This document shows, one piece after another, positions 7,301 to 16,481 of a stretch of 47,504 nucleotides of DNA; positions within the stretch are counted from its first letter, which is position 1; the number at the start of each line of letters is the position of its first letter. A program made the translations under genes and the position numbers. Origin of the DNA: Deltaproteobacteria bacterium (GTDB lineage: Bacteria; Desulfobacterota; Binatia; Binatales; Binataceae); contig JAKAVN010000008.1 of NCBI GenBank assembly GCA_021827495.1, positions 1 through 47,504 on the forward strand, written 5' to 3'. The notes below the pieces were generated by a model. It made no database searches and was not told the DNA's origin. It was given only the letters and a program-made list of their open reading frames with translations.

Positions 7301-8797
7301 ATGGTTTGGCGAATGCGCCGCTTGCATCCTCGCGCAGCGGCATTGCTTGACTCGTTGCTGGCAGTGATGTTTCTGCTGTCGGCGGCGAACAGCGTGCGCG
7401 CCGCTGGCTCCTCCACGACAATTCCCGCGCCACAGGCGGCGCCTCCCATCGTACATCCAGCGGCCCCGGCCGGAGTCATCGGCGCGCAGGCCCTGCCCCC
7501 GCTCAAGCTGCCGCAGCACTTTGAGAACGACCCGCAGGTCGTAGCCGGCCGGCTCAACGGCCTCATCGAGCAGGCCGTGGCCAACAATCCCGACCTGCTC
7601 GCGGCACACTACGCGGTCGAGGCCGCGGCCCATCGCGTGCTCCCGGCCGGGATGCCTGACGATCCCTACCTGGGCTACCGGATGAAGGATCTGCCGACGA
7701 CCTTCTCGATGACGCGCGAGAACGCGACCGAGAAGCAGATCGAGGTCAGCCAGCGTTACCCCTTCCCGGGCAAACTTGCCCTGCGCCAGGCGATCGCCGA
7801 CAAGCAAGCCGACGTGGTGCGCGCCGACCTGCGCGCCACGCTGCTCCACCTGGTAACCGCGGTGCGCTTCGCCTTCGCCGACATTTTCGCGATCGACAAG
7901 GACCTCCAGCTCGCGCTCGAGCAGCAGCGCATGCTGCGCGACCTGCGCGCCATCGCGATTTCCAAGTACCAGCTCGGCCCGGGCCTGCAACAGGACGTGC
8001 TCAACGCCGACGTCGCGCTGGCGCAGATCGACACCCAGCTCATCGACCTGGCGCGTAAACGCCAGACCCGGCTGATCCGGCTCGAGGTGTTGCTCAACCG
8101 GCCCGCGGTCGAGGTCCCGGCCCTGGGCACGCTGCCGCCGGCCGCGCTGCAATTTCCCACCGCGCAGCTCGAAGAGATGGCGCTGGCGGCCAACCCGGAA
8201 ATCCAGCACCTGGGCCGCGCGGTCGAGCGCGACACGCTCAACCAGCGGCTGGCCGGGCGCGCTCCGCTGCCCGACATTCTGTTTTACGCCGCCTACGGCT
8301 CGCGCAACGACCATCCGGGCGAGACCACGACCTCAGCGGGCAAGACCACGACCACCGGCGCAGCGGTCCGTCCCGACCTAATCACCGGCCAGATCATGCT
8401 CGACATTCCGGTCTTCTACTTCTCCAAGCAGCGCGAGCAGCTCTACGAAGCGCAGGCGACGCTCCGCCGCACGCGCGCGCGCATGGCCGCGGCGCGCGAT
8501 ACGGTGCTCGGCGCGCTGCACGACATGCTGGCGCGCCTGGCGGAGCACGAGCAGGTGGCACGCTCCTACGAGCGCGAAGTCATCCCGCTGGCGAGCAGCG
8601 AGGTCGCCGCGGCGATCAGCGCCTACCGGGTCGACCGGGTCGATTTTCTGACCCTGCTCGCCGCCCAGGACAACCTGGACAAGTACCAGGCCGCATACTG
8701 GCGCAACGAGGCCGATCGCTTCCGCGACCTTGCGGAAATCGACGAGGTGACCGGCGCCGCGCCGCCCTCGGAGGCGGCCGCGGGCGCCATCCGATGA
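7301..8797 (+). CDS. TolC/CusC-family outer-membrane efflux protein
   Basis: A 498-residue outer-membrane channel of a tripartite efflux pump. The N-terminus carries a basic start, a hydrophobic segment (LLDSLLAVMFLLSAANSVRA) and a signal-peptidase-like AxA site. The body shows the repeated long amphipathic helices of TolC proteins, with NNPDLLAAHYAVEAAAHRV and, in the second repeat, AANPEIQHLGRAVERDTL. A long low-complexity Thr/Gly loop lies near residues 340-360. There is no lipobox Cys, unlike E. coli CusC. A GGGAGAAAGGGAG stretch precedes the ATG. It overlaps the next gene by 4 bp (ATGA), so it is the first gene of the pump operon. Confidence 0.9.
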   Translation: MVWRMRRLHPRAAALLDSLLAVMFLLSAANSVRAAGSSTTIPAPQAAPPIVHPAAPAGVIGAQALPPLKLPQHFENDPQVVAGRLNGLIEQAVANNPDLLAAHYAVEAAAHRVLPAGMPDDPYLGYRMKDLPTTFSMTRENATEKQIEVSQRYPFPGKLALRQAIADKQADVVRADLRATLLHLVTAVRFAFADIFAIDKDLQLALEQQRMLRDLRAIAISKYQLGPGLQQDVLNADVALAQIDTQLIDLARKRQTRLIRLEVLLNRPAVEVPALGTLPPAALQFPTAQLEEMALAANPEIQHLGRAVERDTLNQRLAGRAPLPDILFYAAYGSRNDHPGETTTSAGKTTTTGAAVRPDLITGQIMLDIPVFYFSKQREQLYEAQATLRRTRARMAAARDTVLGALHDMLARLAEHEQVARSYEREVIPLASSEVAAAISAYRVDRVDFLTLLAAQDNLDKYQAAYWRNEADRFRDLAEIDEVTGAAPPSEAAAGAIR

Positions 8798-10059
8798 GAC
8801 GGCCATCGTTGATCGCGATTTTTGTGGCCGGGCTGGCGCTCGGCGTAGTGCTGAGCGTCACTTTGCTCGGGCGCCTGATGCGCCCGGCCGCCCCCGCCGA
8901 GCAGTTCGTCCCGGCCTCGCACGTCGCGTCCGCGCCACCCGCTGGCAGCGCCGCCACGGCCAAGCCCGCTGGGCTCTCGCCCGGCGCGCAAGGCGGCGGC
9001 GAGGTGCGGATCGATCCAGCGATGCTGCAAAACCTCGGCGTGCGGACTGCGCTGGTCGAACCGCGCGTGGTGACTGAATCGATTCGCACCACCGGCTACG
9101 TCGACTACGATCAACGCCGCGTGAGCCAGGTCAACGCGCGGGTGAGCGGCTGGATCGAGAAGCTTTACGTCGCCTACGCCGGCCAGCCGGTGCGCCGCGG
9201 CGAGACTCTGCTCGAGATTTACAGTCCCGAGCTGGTGCTCACCCAGGAAGATTACCTCCGCGCGCGCCGGCTCGCCGATACTCACAGTGCCGGCGAGGAC
9301 ACGGCGCGGCGCGACGGCGCCGACCTGATGTCGGCGGCCGGGACGCGGCTTCGCCTGTGGGGCATCTCGCCCTCCGAGCTGCGCAAGCTCGCGCAACGCG
9401 GCACGCCGTCAGAGATGGTGCCCCTGGAGTCGCCGGCGGGCGGCGTGGTGACCGAGAGCAAGGTGGTCGAAGGAGCGCACGTGCGCGCGGGCGATGACCT
9501 CTACACCATCGCCGACCTCTCGGCGGTATGGGTCTACGCCGACATCTACGAGAACGAGCTACCCAAGGTGCACATCGGCCAGCATGCCGAGGTCACCGCG
9601 GACGCCCTGGCGGGGCGGCGCGTCGACGGCATCGTCACCTACATCTATCCCTCGGTCAACGAGCAGACCCGCACGGCACGTGTGCGGCTGGAATTTGACA
9701 ACCCCGGCCTCGAGTTGCGGCCCGGGATGTACGTCAAGGTCACGCTGCTGCACGACTCGCCGGCGGCCACGCTGGCGGTGCCAACCGAGGCGGTGCTCGA
9801 CTCGGGCGTGCGCAAGGTCGTGATCATGAAGCTTGGCGGCGGCCGTTTCGAGCCGCGCGAGATCAAGGTCGGCACCCAGTCGGAGGGCTACTTCCAGGTG
9901 CTGGGCGGGCTCCAACGGGGCGAATGCGTAGTGACCTCCGCGCAGTTCCTCATCGACTCCGAGTCCAACCTGAACGAGGCGCTGAGCGCGATGACGCTGA
10001 TGCCGGCGGCGGGCGGCGCACCCGCGCTCCCGGCGGCGCCGGCCGCGCCCGCGAGGTAG
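8794..10059 (+). CDS. RND periplasmic adaptor (CusB/HlyD family)
   Basis: A 421-residue membrane-fusion subunit linking the inner-membrane pump to the outer-membrane channel. An N-terminal anchor (LIAIFVAGLALGVVLSVTLL) precedes a Pro/Ala-rich linker. Next come the beta-barrel and barrel-sandwich segments (TTGYVDYDQRRVSQVNARVSG, then GQPVRRGETLLEIYSPELV), an alpha-helical hairpin, and the second half of the lipoyl fold (ESPAGGVVTESKVVEGAHVR). The YSPEL...Q-D/E-Y pattern and the GWIEKLYV segment are typical of CusB-type adaptors. The start overlaps the TolC-like gene by 4 bp; the stop is 6 bp before the pump gene. No extra N-terminal metal-binding domain or Met/His cluster is seen. Confidence 0.92.
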   Translation: MRRPSLIAIFVAGLALGVVLSVTLLGRLMRPAAPAEQFVPASHVASAPPAGSAATAKPAGLSPGAQGGGEVRIDPAMLQNLGVRTALVEPRVVTESIRTTGYVDYDQRRVSQVNARVSGWIEKLYVAYAGQPVRRGETLLEIYSPELVLTQEDYLRARRLADTHSAGEDTARRDGADLMSAAGTRLRLWGISPSELRKLAQRGTPSEMVPLESPAGGVVTESKVVEGAHVRAGDDLYTIADLSAVWVYADIYENELPKVHIGQHAEVTADALAGRRVDGIVTYIYPSVNEQTRTARVRLEFDNPGLELRPGMYVKVTLLHDSPAATLAVPTEAVLDSGVRKVVIMKLGGGRFEPREIKVGTQSEGYFQVLGGLQRGECVVTSAQFLIDSESNLNEALSAMTLMPAAGGAPALPAAPAAPAR

Positions 10060-10065
10060 CACGCG

Positions 10066-13000
10066 ATGCTCGAGCGGATGATCGAAAGCTCGGTACACAA
10101 CCGCTTCCTGGTGGTGTTCGTGGCCGCGTTGATCTGCGCCTGGGGCATTTGGGCACTGCTCAACATCAAGCTCAATGCGCTGCCCGACATGAGTGACGTT
10201 CAGGTGATCGTCTACACGCCGTTCGTCGGCCAGCCGCCGCAGGTGGTCGAAGACCAGGTGACCTACCCGCTGGTGCACGCGCTGCTGAGCGCGGCCGATG
10301 TCAAGGTGGTGCGCGGGTTCTCGTTCTTCAACTTTTCGCTGGTGTTCGTGGTCTTCCGCGACGGCACCGATTTCTACTGGGCGCGATCGCGGGTGCTCGA
10401 GTACCTCAACTACGCCGCCGCCCAGCTCCCGCCCGGGGTGCAGCCGCAACTGGGCCCCGACTCGACCGGCGTGGGCTGGATCTTCGAGTACGTGCTGCAG
10501 GATCCCACCGGGCACTACGATCTCCAGCAGCTCCGCTCCTACCAGGACTGGCATCTCAAGTACGAGCTGTCGACGGTGCCGGGCGTGGCCGAAGTCGCTT
10601 CGCTCGGCGGCTTCGTCAAGCAGTACCAGGTCGAGGTCGACCCGCGCCGGCTGGTCGCCTACAAGCTCTCGCTGGCGCAGGTCAAGCGCGCGATCAAGGC
10701 GAGCAACAACGACGTTGGCGGACGCGTGCTGGAGCGCGGCGGCCAGGAATACCGCATCACCGCGCTCGGCTACATCCATTCGCTCGCCGACCTCAAGGCG
10801 ATCGCGCTGGGCGTCGGCCACGACGGCGCGCCGATCTACTTGCGTGATGTCGCCGACGTCCATCTCGGGCCGGAGCTGCGCCGCGGCGTGGCCGACCTCG
10901 ACGGGCGCGGCGAGGCGGTGGTTGGAATCGTCGAGATGCGCGCGGGCGAAAACGCGCTTGCCACCATTCATCGCGTCAAGGAGCGGCTCCAGCAGATCGA
11001 GCGTGATCTGCCGCCCGGGCTCAGGATCGTGCCGATTTACGACCGCTCGGGCCTCATCGAGCGGGCGGTCGACAACCTGCGCCACAAGCTGATCGAGGAA
11101 TGCCTCATCGTGATTGTCGTGATCGCGGTCTTCCTGCTCAACTTCGGCGCGGCACTGGTCGCGGTGCTGACCATCCCGGCCGGCCTGCTGCTGGCGGCAG
11201 TGGTGATGTACTACACCGGAGTCAGCGCGGACATCATGTCGCTCGCCGGAGCTGCGGTCGCGATCGGGGCGATGGTGGACGCGGCGGTGGTGATGGTCGA
11301 GAACGGCCATCGCTACCTGGTCCAGGGCAAGCTCGCGCACGACCGCGCGATCATCAAGGCCGCCACCGAGGTCGGCCCGGCGCTATGCTTCTCGCTGCTC
11401 ATCATCACGCTCAGCTTCATCCCGGCCTTCGCGCTGCAGGCGCAGGCCGGGGGCCTGTTCAAGCCGCTGGCCTTCACCAAGACGGTCTGTATGGTGGCCG
11501 CGGCGCTGCTCTCGGTCACGCTGACGCCGGCGCTGATGTCCTACCTGATGAGCGGCGGCGGCCACGCGCGTCTTGATCCGGCGCACGAAGGCAACCTCCT
11601 TGACCGCGTCATCCAGGGCGCCTACCGGCCGATCCTGCGCTGGGTGATGGCGAACCGGGCCGCGGTGGGAGTGCTGTTCGTGGCGCTGCTGATCAGCACC
11701 GCGCTGCCGTGGTCGCGCATCGGACTGGAGTTCCTGCCCGCGGTGTTCGAGGGTGACCTGGTTTACGCGCCGACCGCCTATCCGGGAATCTCGATTACTC
11801 AGTCCAAGCTGCTGCTCCAGCGCGCCGACCGCATCCTGATGGCGTTCCCGGAAGTCGAGCACGTGCTCGGCAAGATGGGGCGGGCCGAGAGCGCCACCGA
11901 CTCGGGATCGCTCTACATGGGCGAGATTCTGATCAAGCTCAAGCCGCGCGGCCGCTGGCCGCGTGCGCTGACGCCCGAGGAGCTGGTGGCTGAGATGGAC
12001 CGCGCGCTCAACTTCCCGGGCATCATCAACGCGTGGTCGATGCCGATCAAGGAGCGGGTCGACAACCTCAACACCGGGGTGAAGACCACGCTCGGCCTCA
12101 AGCTGCTGGGTGACGACCTGGAGCACCTCGAGCGCCTCGGCCGGCACATCGAGGAGCGGCTGCGCACGCTGCCCGGCACGCGCAGCGTGCTCAGCGACCG
12201 CGTCTATGAGGCCAACTACATCAACTTCCACATCCTGCGCGAAGAGACGGCGCGCTACGGGCTCACGGTCGAAGATGTCGAGGACGCGGTCCAGCTAGCG
12301 ATCGGCGGGCTCAACGTCACCACCACGGTCGAAGGCCAGGAGCGCTACCCGGTCAACGTGCGCTACCCGCGCGAGTTGCGCAACTCGCCGGGCACGCTGG
12401 GCCGCGTGATCCTCTACACCAACTCGGGTGAACAGGTGCCCCTGGGCCAAGTCACCAGGATGGAAAGCGTCAACGGCCCGACCGCGGTCAAAACCGAAGC
12501 GGGACAGCTCACCGATTGGATCTATATCGACCTCCAGCCGGGCGTCGATATCGGCACCTACGTGCGCCAGGCGCGCCGGGCGCTGGCGCCGATCGAGCTG
12601 CCGCGCGGCTACTCGATGGTATGGAGCGGCGAGTACATCTACCTGAGGGACGCGGTGCGCACGCTGGCCTACGTGACGCCGATCTCCCTGCTCATCACGT
12701 TCGTGATCCTGTTCGTCAACTTCGGCAGCGTCGCGGAGTCGCTGATCGTGATGCTATGCGTGCCGTTCGGCGCGAGCGGCGGAATCTGGGCGATGTACTT
12801 GCTCGGCTACGACATGAGTATCGCGGCCTGGATGGGAATGCTGGTGCTGATTGGGTTCGCGGTCGAGGGCGGCGTCGTGATGCTCATCTACATCATCAAC
12901 GCGCTGCGCGACGAGGCCGAGGCCAAGGGTGCGCGGCTGACGCCTGCGGAAATCGAAGCCGGCCTGCAACGCGCGATGATCGGCCGGATGCGGCCGCGGG

Positions 13001-13209
13001 TGATGGTGCTCGCGCTGCTGACCCTGGGGCTGCTGCCGATTTTCTGGGGCGCGGGCGCCTCGCTGATGCGGACGATCGCGGCGCCGGTGGTGGGCGGAAT
13101 GCTCAGCACGGTGGCGGTGATCTTCCTGCTGCTGCCGCCGGTGTATGCGTGGTGGCGGGTGCGGCTGGCGCGGCGCGCGCCACGCCACGCCGATGCCGGC
13201 GCGCCGTAG
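10066..13209 (+). CDS. cusA: CusA-type heavy-metal RND efflux pump
   Basis: A 1047-residue proton-driven inner-membrane pump (HME-RND) that exports metal ions from the periplasm or cytoplasm through the TolC-like channel. Diagnostic motifs are LPDMSDVQVIVYTPFVGQPP, VEDQVTYPLV, YWARSRVLEYL and LGPDSTGVGWIFEYVL near the N-terminus, YPVNVRYPREL in the second porter half, and MPIKERVDNLNTGVKT. The proton-relay helix 4 reads GAMVDAAVVMVENGH, with one Asp. Divalent-metal (CzcA/CnrA) pumps instead have a second acidic residue (DDAIVDVEN), so Cu(I)/Ag(I) is the better guess. Specificity is inferred; no copper chaperone, P-type ATPase or metal regulator lies nearby. Confidence 0.93.
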   Translation: MLERMIESSVHNRFLVVFVAALICAWGIWALLNIKLNALPDMSDVQVIVYTPFVGQPPQVVEDQVTYPLVHALLSAADVKVVRGFSFFNFSLVFVVFRDGTDFYWARSRVLEYLNYAAAQLPPGVQPQLGPDSTGVGWIFEYVLQDPTGHYDLQQLRSYQDWHLKYELSTVPGVAEVASLGGFVKQYQVEVDPRRLVAYKLSLAQVKRAIKASNNDVGGRVLERGGQEYRITALGYIHSLADLKAIALGVGHDGAPIYLRDVADVHLGPELRRGVADLDGRGEAVVGIVEMRAGENALATIHRVKERLQQIERDLPPGLRIVPIYDRSGLIERAVDNLRHKLIEECLIVIVVIAVFLLNFGAALVAVLTIPAGLLLAAVVMYYTGVSADIMSLAGAAVAIGAMVDAAVVMVENGHRYLVQGKLAHDRAIIKAATEVGPALCFSLLIITLSFIPAFALQAQAGGLFKPLAFTKTVCMVAAALLSVTLTPALMSYLMSGGGHARLDPAHEGNLLDRVIQGAYRPILRWVMANRAAVGVLFVALLISTALPWSRIGLEFLPAVFEGDLVYAPTAYPGISITQSKLLLQRADRILMAFPEVEHVLGKMGRAESATDSGSLYMGEILIKLKPRGRWPRALTPEELVAEMDRALNFPGIINAWSMPIKERVDNLNTGVKTTLGLKLLGDDLEHLERLGRHIEERLRTLPGTRSVLSDRVYEANYINFHILREETARYGLTVEDVEDAVQLAIGGLNVTTTVEGQERYPVNVRYPRELRNSPGTLGRVILYTNSGEQVPLGQVTRMESVNGPTAVKTEAGQLTDWIYIDLQPGVDIGTYVRQARRALAPIELPRGYSMVWSGEYIYLRDAVRTLAYVTPISLLITFVILFVNFGSVAESLIVMLCVPFGASGGIWAMYLLGYDMSIAAWMGMLVLIGFAVEGGVVMLIYIINALRDEAEAKGARLTPAEIEAGLQRAMIGRMRPRVMVLALLTLGLLPIFWGAGASLMRTIAAPVVGGMLSTVAVIFLLLPPVYAWWRVRLARRAPRHADAGAP

Positions 13210-13260
13210 CCGCGCCGGCTGGTGCGCCGGTTGCGCCGGGCGAGTTCGTCCGCCGCCTGA

Positions 13261-14115
13261 CTATTTCTTGATCAGCATTCGGCTTAGCGCGGCGTGCAGC
13301 GCCGGACCCGCGGCGACGAAGCCGTCGAGCTTGACCTGCTTGCGGTTGAAGCGGATCGAATGGCCGTGGATGTCGGTCATCACGCCGCCCGCCTCGGCCA
13401 GCAGCGCGGCGCCCGAGGCGATGTCCCATTCGCTCTTGGGCGTGGCGGTGAAGGTCCCGTCGGCCTTGCCCGCAGCCACCAGCGCGAGCTTGTAGGCAAC
13501 GCTGCCGATCGGGTTGGCGATGATCTGGTCCTGGTAGGCGCGCCACTCGCCGCGCGCCGTCTCGCTGCGGCTGGCCAGCACCACGGCGCCAGTCAGCCCG
13601 GCGGCGGCTGTCACGTGCACGGGCGCGCCGTCGAGATGGCACCCGGCGCCGCGCGCGGCCCAGAACAGCTCGCGCTTGATCGGATTGTACGTCACGCCGA
13701 GGATCGGCTGGCCGTCCTCGGCGAGCGCGATCGCGACGACGAACTCCGGGATGCCCTTGATAAACTCCTTGGTGCCGTCGAGCGGATCGACGATCCACAC
13801 GCGCCGGCGGGACAGCCGCGCGCCATCGTCGGCGGTCTCCTCGGAGAGCCATCCGTAGTCCGGAAAGGCGCGGCACAGACGCTCGCGCAACGCCGCGTCG
13901 GCCTCCAGGTCGGCCGAGGTCACCGGATTGTCGCGGCCCTTCGAGCCGACCTCGAAGCCGCGATCGCGAAAATGGCGGCGCAGGATTTCGCCCGCTTCCA
14001 GAGCCGCCGCGCGCGCCTGCTCGAGCTCGCGCGCAAGCTCGCCGCCCGCGCGCGTGGCGCTCGCGGGGACCGCCGCGCCATCCCGGCGCGCATCGCCGCC
14101 TGGCGTCTTTTTCAT
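13261..14115 (-). CDS. cysQ: CysQ-like 3'(2'),5'-bisphosphate nucleotidase (inositol monophosphatase superfamily)
   Basis: A 284-residue Mg-dependent phosphatase, probably removing the 3'-phosphate of PAP made during sulfate assimilation or sulfonation. The metal-binding motifs are all present: LSEETADD (first metal, residues 90-97), WIVDPLDGTKEFIKG (residues 107-121; the KEF variant is typical of CysQ rather than SuhB), and the C-terminal WDIASGAALLAEAGG. GSKGRDNPVTSADLEAD marks the substrate-gating region. About 25 extra residues precede the usual start, so translation may begin further in. It lies 18 bp downstream of the deoxyhypusine-synthase-like gene on the same strand and is probably co-transcribed. 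No sulfate-assimilation genes are in the window. Confidence 0.87.
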   Translation of the reverse strand: MKKTPGGDARRDGAAVPASATRAGGELARELEQARAAALEAGEILRRHFRDRGFEVGSKGRDNPVTSADLEADAALRERLCRAFPDYGWLSEETADDGARLSRRRVWIVDPLDGTKEFIKGIPEFVVAIALAEDGQPILGVTYNPIKRELFWAARGAGCHLDGAPVHVTAAAGLTGAVVLASRSETARGEWRAYQDQIIANPIGSVAYKLALVAAGKADGTFTATPKSEWDIASGAALLAEAGGVMTDIHGHSIRFNRKQVKLDGFVAAGPALHAALSRMLIKK

Positions 14116-14133
14116 CGCACCGTCACCGCGCGC

Positions 14134-15288
14134 TCACGACTCGCCGCGGCGCAGCCGCTTGCGGCGCACGCGTTCGTAGGCGCTGCGCAGCGTCGCCATC
14201 ATCGCCTCGCGCTGGCCGTACAGCCGGCGCAGCGGACGCGGCTTGCGGCGCGCCAGCGCGTAGGCCGTGATCAGCGGCAGCGCCACCGTGCTGTCGACGT
14301 AGCAAACCACCGAGTCGGGCAGGCGATTGGGATCAATCTTGCCCCAGCTCACGGCCTCCGACGGCGTCGCGCCGCTGAGCCCACCGGTGTCCGGCCGCGC
14401 GTCGGTCACCTGGAGGAAATAGTCGTGGCCCTTTTCCGCCACGCCCATCACCTCCTGGATCTGCGGCTCGGTCTGCAAGATGAAATTTTTGGGCGAGCCG
14501 CCGCCCAGGATGAACACCGCGCTCTTCATCCCAGCGGCCTTGGCCGCGTGGACGATCGCCGCGGTCTCGTTGACGTCGGCGAGCGGGTCCAGGCGCAGGC
14601 CGTAGCCCTCCATCTCGAGCAGCGCCAGGTTCATCCCGATCGACGAATCGCCCGGCGAGGAGGTATAGATGGGCACCCCGCATTCGTGCGCCGCGGCCAG
14701 CAGCGAGCGGCGGCGCAGCTTCAGCACGCGCTCGCGCTCGGCCACGTAGCGGCCGGCGCGATGATGGAACTCGGCGCTGCTCATCGGATGCTGGAACTCC
14801 TCGTGCCGCGCGATCTGGCGGAAGAAGGCGTCGGTCGAGAGCAGCACGCGGTAGTCGAAGAAGATGTCGTAGATTCTGACCACGCCGGCTTCGCGCAGCG
14901 CCACGTCATCGGCCTCGGCCGATCCCTGGAACATCTGCAAGCCCAGCGCGAAGTGCGTGTCGTGATAGAGGTTGGCGCCGGTCGACACCGCCCAGTCAAC
15001 GAAGCCGTTTTCGATGAGCGGAATGAGACACGACATTCCCAGCCCCGCCGGCGTGAGCGCGCCCGTGATGCTCATCCCGACGAACACGCCGGGCTCGAGC
15101 ATCTTTTCGGCGAACAGCCGGCAGGCCTCGCGCAGGCGCCGTCCGTTGTAGGCCAGAAACGCGCCATCGACCAGTTCGGCGGCGGTCATGTCGCCGCGCA
15201 CCGGCGCGGGGTCGATCGGTGCGCCGCCAATTCGCGCTTTACGTTTAGCCATCGGTAATCTGGCGGGAACGAGCGCCGCGCCCGCCAT
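14134..15288 (-). CDS. Deoxyhypusine synthase-like protein (possible homospermidine synthase)
   Basis: A 384-residue NAD-dependent enzyme of the deoxyhypusine synthase family. Eukaryotic and archaeal DHS moves the aminobutyl group of spermidine to eIF5A. Bacteria have no eIF5A, and characterised bacterial homologues make homospermidine from polyamines. Visible: [17 protein letters not shown] (NAD region), [16 protein letters not shown] and the active-site segment EAVSWGKI, whose Lys317 corresponds to the imine-forming lysine (Lys329 in human DHS). ATG 15288 has a GAGAGGGG stretch 4-5 nt upstream; an internal ATG at 15252 (MAKRKARIG) is nearer the usual N-terminus. The gene is followed by cysQ and is divergent from the kinase-like gene. 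Confidence 0.85.
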   Translation of the reverse strand: MAGAALVPARLPMAKRKARIGGAPIDPAPVRGDMTAAELVDGAFLAYNGRRLREACRLFAEKMLEPGVFVGMSITGALTPAGLGMSCLIPLIENGFVDWAVSTGANLYHDTHFALGLQMFQGSAEADDVALREAGVVRIYDIFFDYRVLLSTDAFFRQIARHEEFQHPMSSAEFHHRAGRYVAERERVLKLRRRSLLAAAHECGVPIYTSSPGDSSIGMNLALLEMEGYGLRLDPLADVNETAAIVHAAKAAGMKSAVFILGGGSPKNFILQTEPQIQEVMGVAEKGHDYFLQVTDARPDTGGLSGATPSEAVSWGKIDPNRLPDSVVCYVDSTVALPLITAYALARRKPRPLRRLYGQREAMMATLRSAYERVRRKRLRRGES

Positions 15289-15473
15289 GCCATCCCCTCT
15301 CTAGTCCGCGACCATGGCGTCAGGGCGCCGCGTGCGGGCGCAGAAATCCTAGCCGCCCGCGCCGCGCAATGCCATCGCAACCCCAGTTTGCCACGTCACG
15401 GGCGAGCACTTAAGATTGCTTTCGGGGACCGAATCTTGCGCATCCATAACCTAGCGCATCCAGGGGACCGCCG

Positions 15474-16295
15474 ATGGCGATAATAGCGATCAGTCAGCAA
15501 CTCGGCTCCCGCGGGACCGACCTCGGGCAACTGGTGGCCAAGCGGCTCGGCTACAGGTTCATGAGCAGCGGGGACCTGATCGCGCAGGTCTCGCGCATCT
15601 ACAATGTCACCGCCGACCAGCTGGTCGTGGTCGACGAGCGCCAGCCGCACTTCTGGTCGCGGCTCAAAACCGAGAGCGTGCGCTTCCTCTCCTTCTTCCG
15701 CGCCAATCTGCTGCGTGAGATGGCGCGGGACCGGCTGGTCGCGGTCGGCCGCTCGGTGGGGATCTTACTGCCGCCCTACCGATGCGGGCTCAAGGTCCGC
15801 GTCGTCGGGCCGTTCGATGATCGGGTCAAGCTGGTGGGCGAGATGGAAAATCTCACGCCGGTGGCCGCTCAGCGGCGTGTGCGCGACCACGACCGCGAAG
15901 TGCGCGCGCGCATCCAGACCCTGATGGGTGTCGATATCGACGACTCCGCTTCCTACGACATGGTGTTCAACGGCTACGGCGCGCCGCTGGAAATCAGCGC
16001 CGCGGCCCTCGCCGTCTGCGCCGCGCAGATCGACGCGCGCATCGGCCCCGAACAATGGCAGCAGATGCGCGATGCGGCGACCGCCGCGCAGGTCCGCGCC
16101 GCCTGCCACGCCCATCCCAAGCTCGGCCACGCGCCGATCGAGGTCCGATGCAGCTTGGGCGCCGTGCAGGTGCGCGGGCCCGGACTGGTGCCGCCATGGG
16201 ACGAGCTCGCCAACCAAGTCGCGAGCACGGTCGAGGGTGTGCGCTCGGTCGCGGTGGAAGCCGACGAGACGCCGACCCTCTTACGGCCCGATTAG
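15474..16295 (+). CDS. Cytidylate-kinase-like protein fused to a C-terminal BON-type domain
   Basis: A 273-residue protein. The first ~190 residues match the cytidylate-kinase-like family: IAISQQLGSRGTDLGQLVAK holds a degenerate P-loop (usual form GRGYGSGG...), followed by LGYRFMSSGDLI, a region where an NMP-binding segment is expected, and the Arg-rich lid RRVRDHDREVRAR. The last ~65 residues (VRAACHAHPKLGHAPIEVRC, then GAVQVRG, then VASTVEGVRSVAVEAD) have the spacing of a BON domain, a small module usually found in periplasmic or potassium-sensing proteins. The pairing is unusual. Substrate is unknown; CMP phosphorylation is doubtful given the altered P-loop. ATG 15474 follows a CAGGGGA box. 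Confidence 0.75.
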   Translation: MAIIAISQQLGSRGTDLGQLVAKRLGYRFMSSGDLIAQVSRIYNVTADQLVVVDERQPHFWSRLKTESVRFLSFFRANLLREMARDRLVAVGRSVGILLPPYRCGLKVRVVGPFDDRVKLVGEMENLTPVAAQRRVRDHDREVRARIQTLMGVDIDDSASYDMVFNGYGAPLEISAAALAVCAAQIDARIGPEQWQQMRDAATAAQVRAACHAHPKLGHAPIEVRCSLGAVQVRGPGLVPPWDELANQVASTVEGVRSVAVEADETPTLLRPD

Positions 16296-16481
16296 CGCCG
16301 GCCCGCGCGGGGCATTGGCCCCCTCTGAGCCGCACGCGCGCGCCGCACCGCATCATCGATCACGCGCCCGAGCATCGCATCTCCTGTCAGCATCCGGTTC
16401 TGTCATCTCCGGTCATACGCGCGGCGCTCCCGGCGCTGGCCCGGCGCGTGCTAGTCTCGGCGCTCCGCAACCGGCGTGGCA

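Noticed and set aside
9559-15258. Long antisense frames at 9559-11340 (minus) and 13294-15258 (plus)
   Set aside because: They oppose the efflux pump and the CysQ/deoxyhypusine-synthase-like genes; no domains, and composition is that of third-position GC bias.
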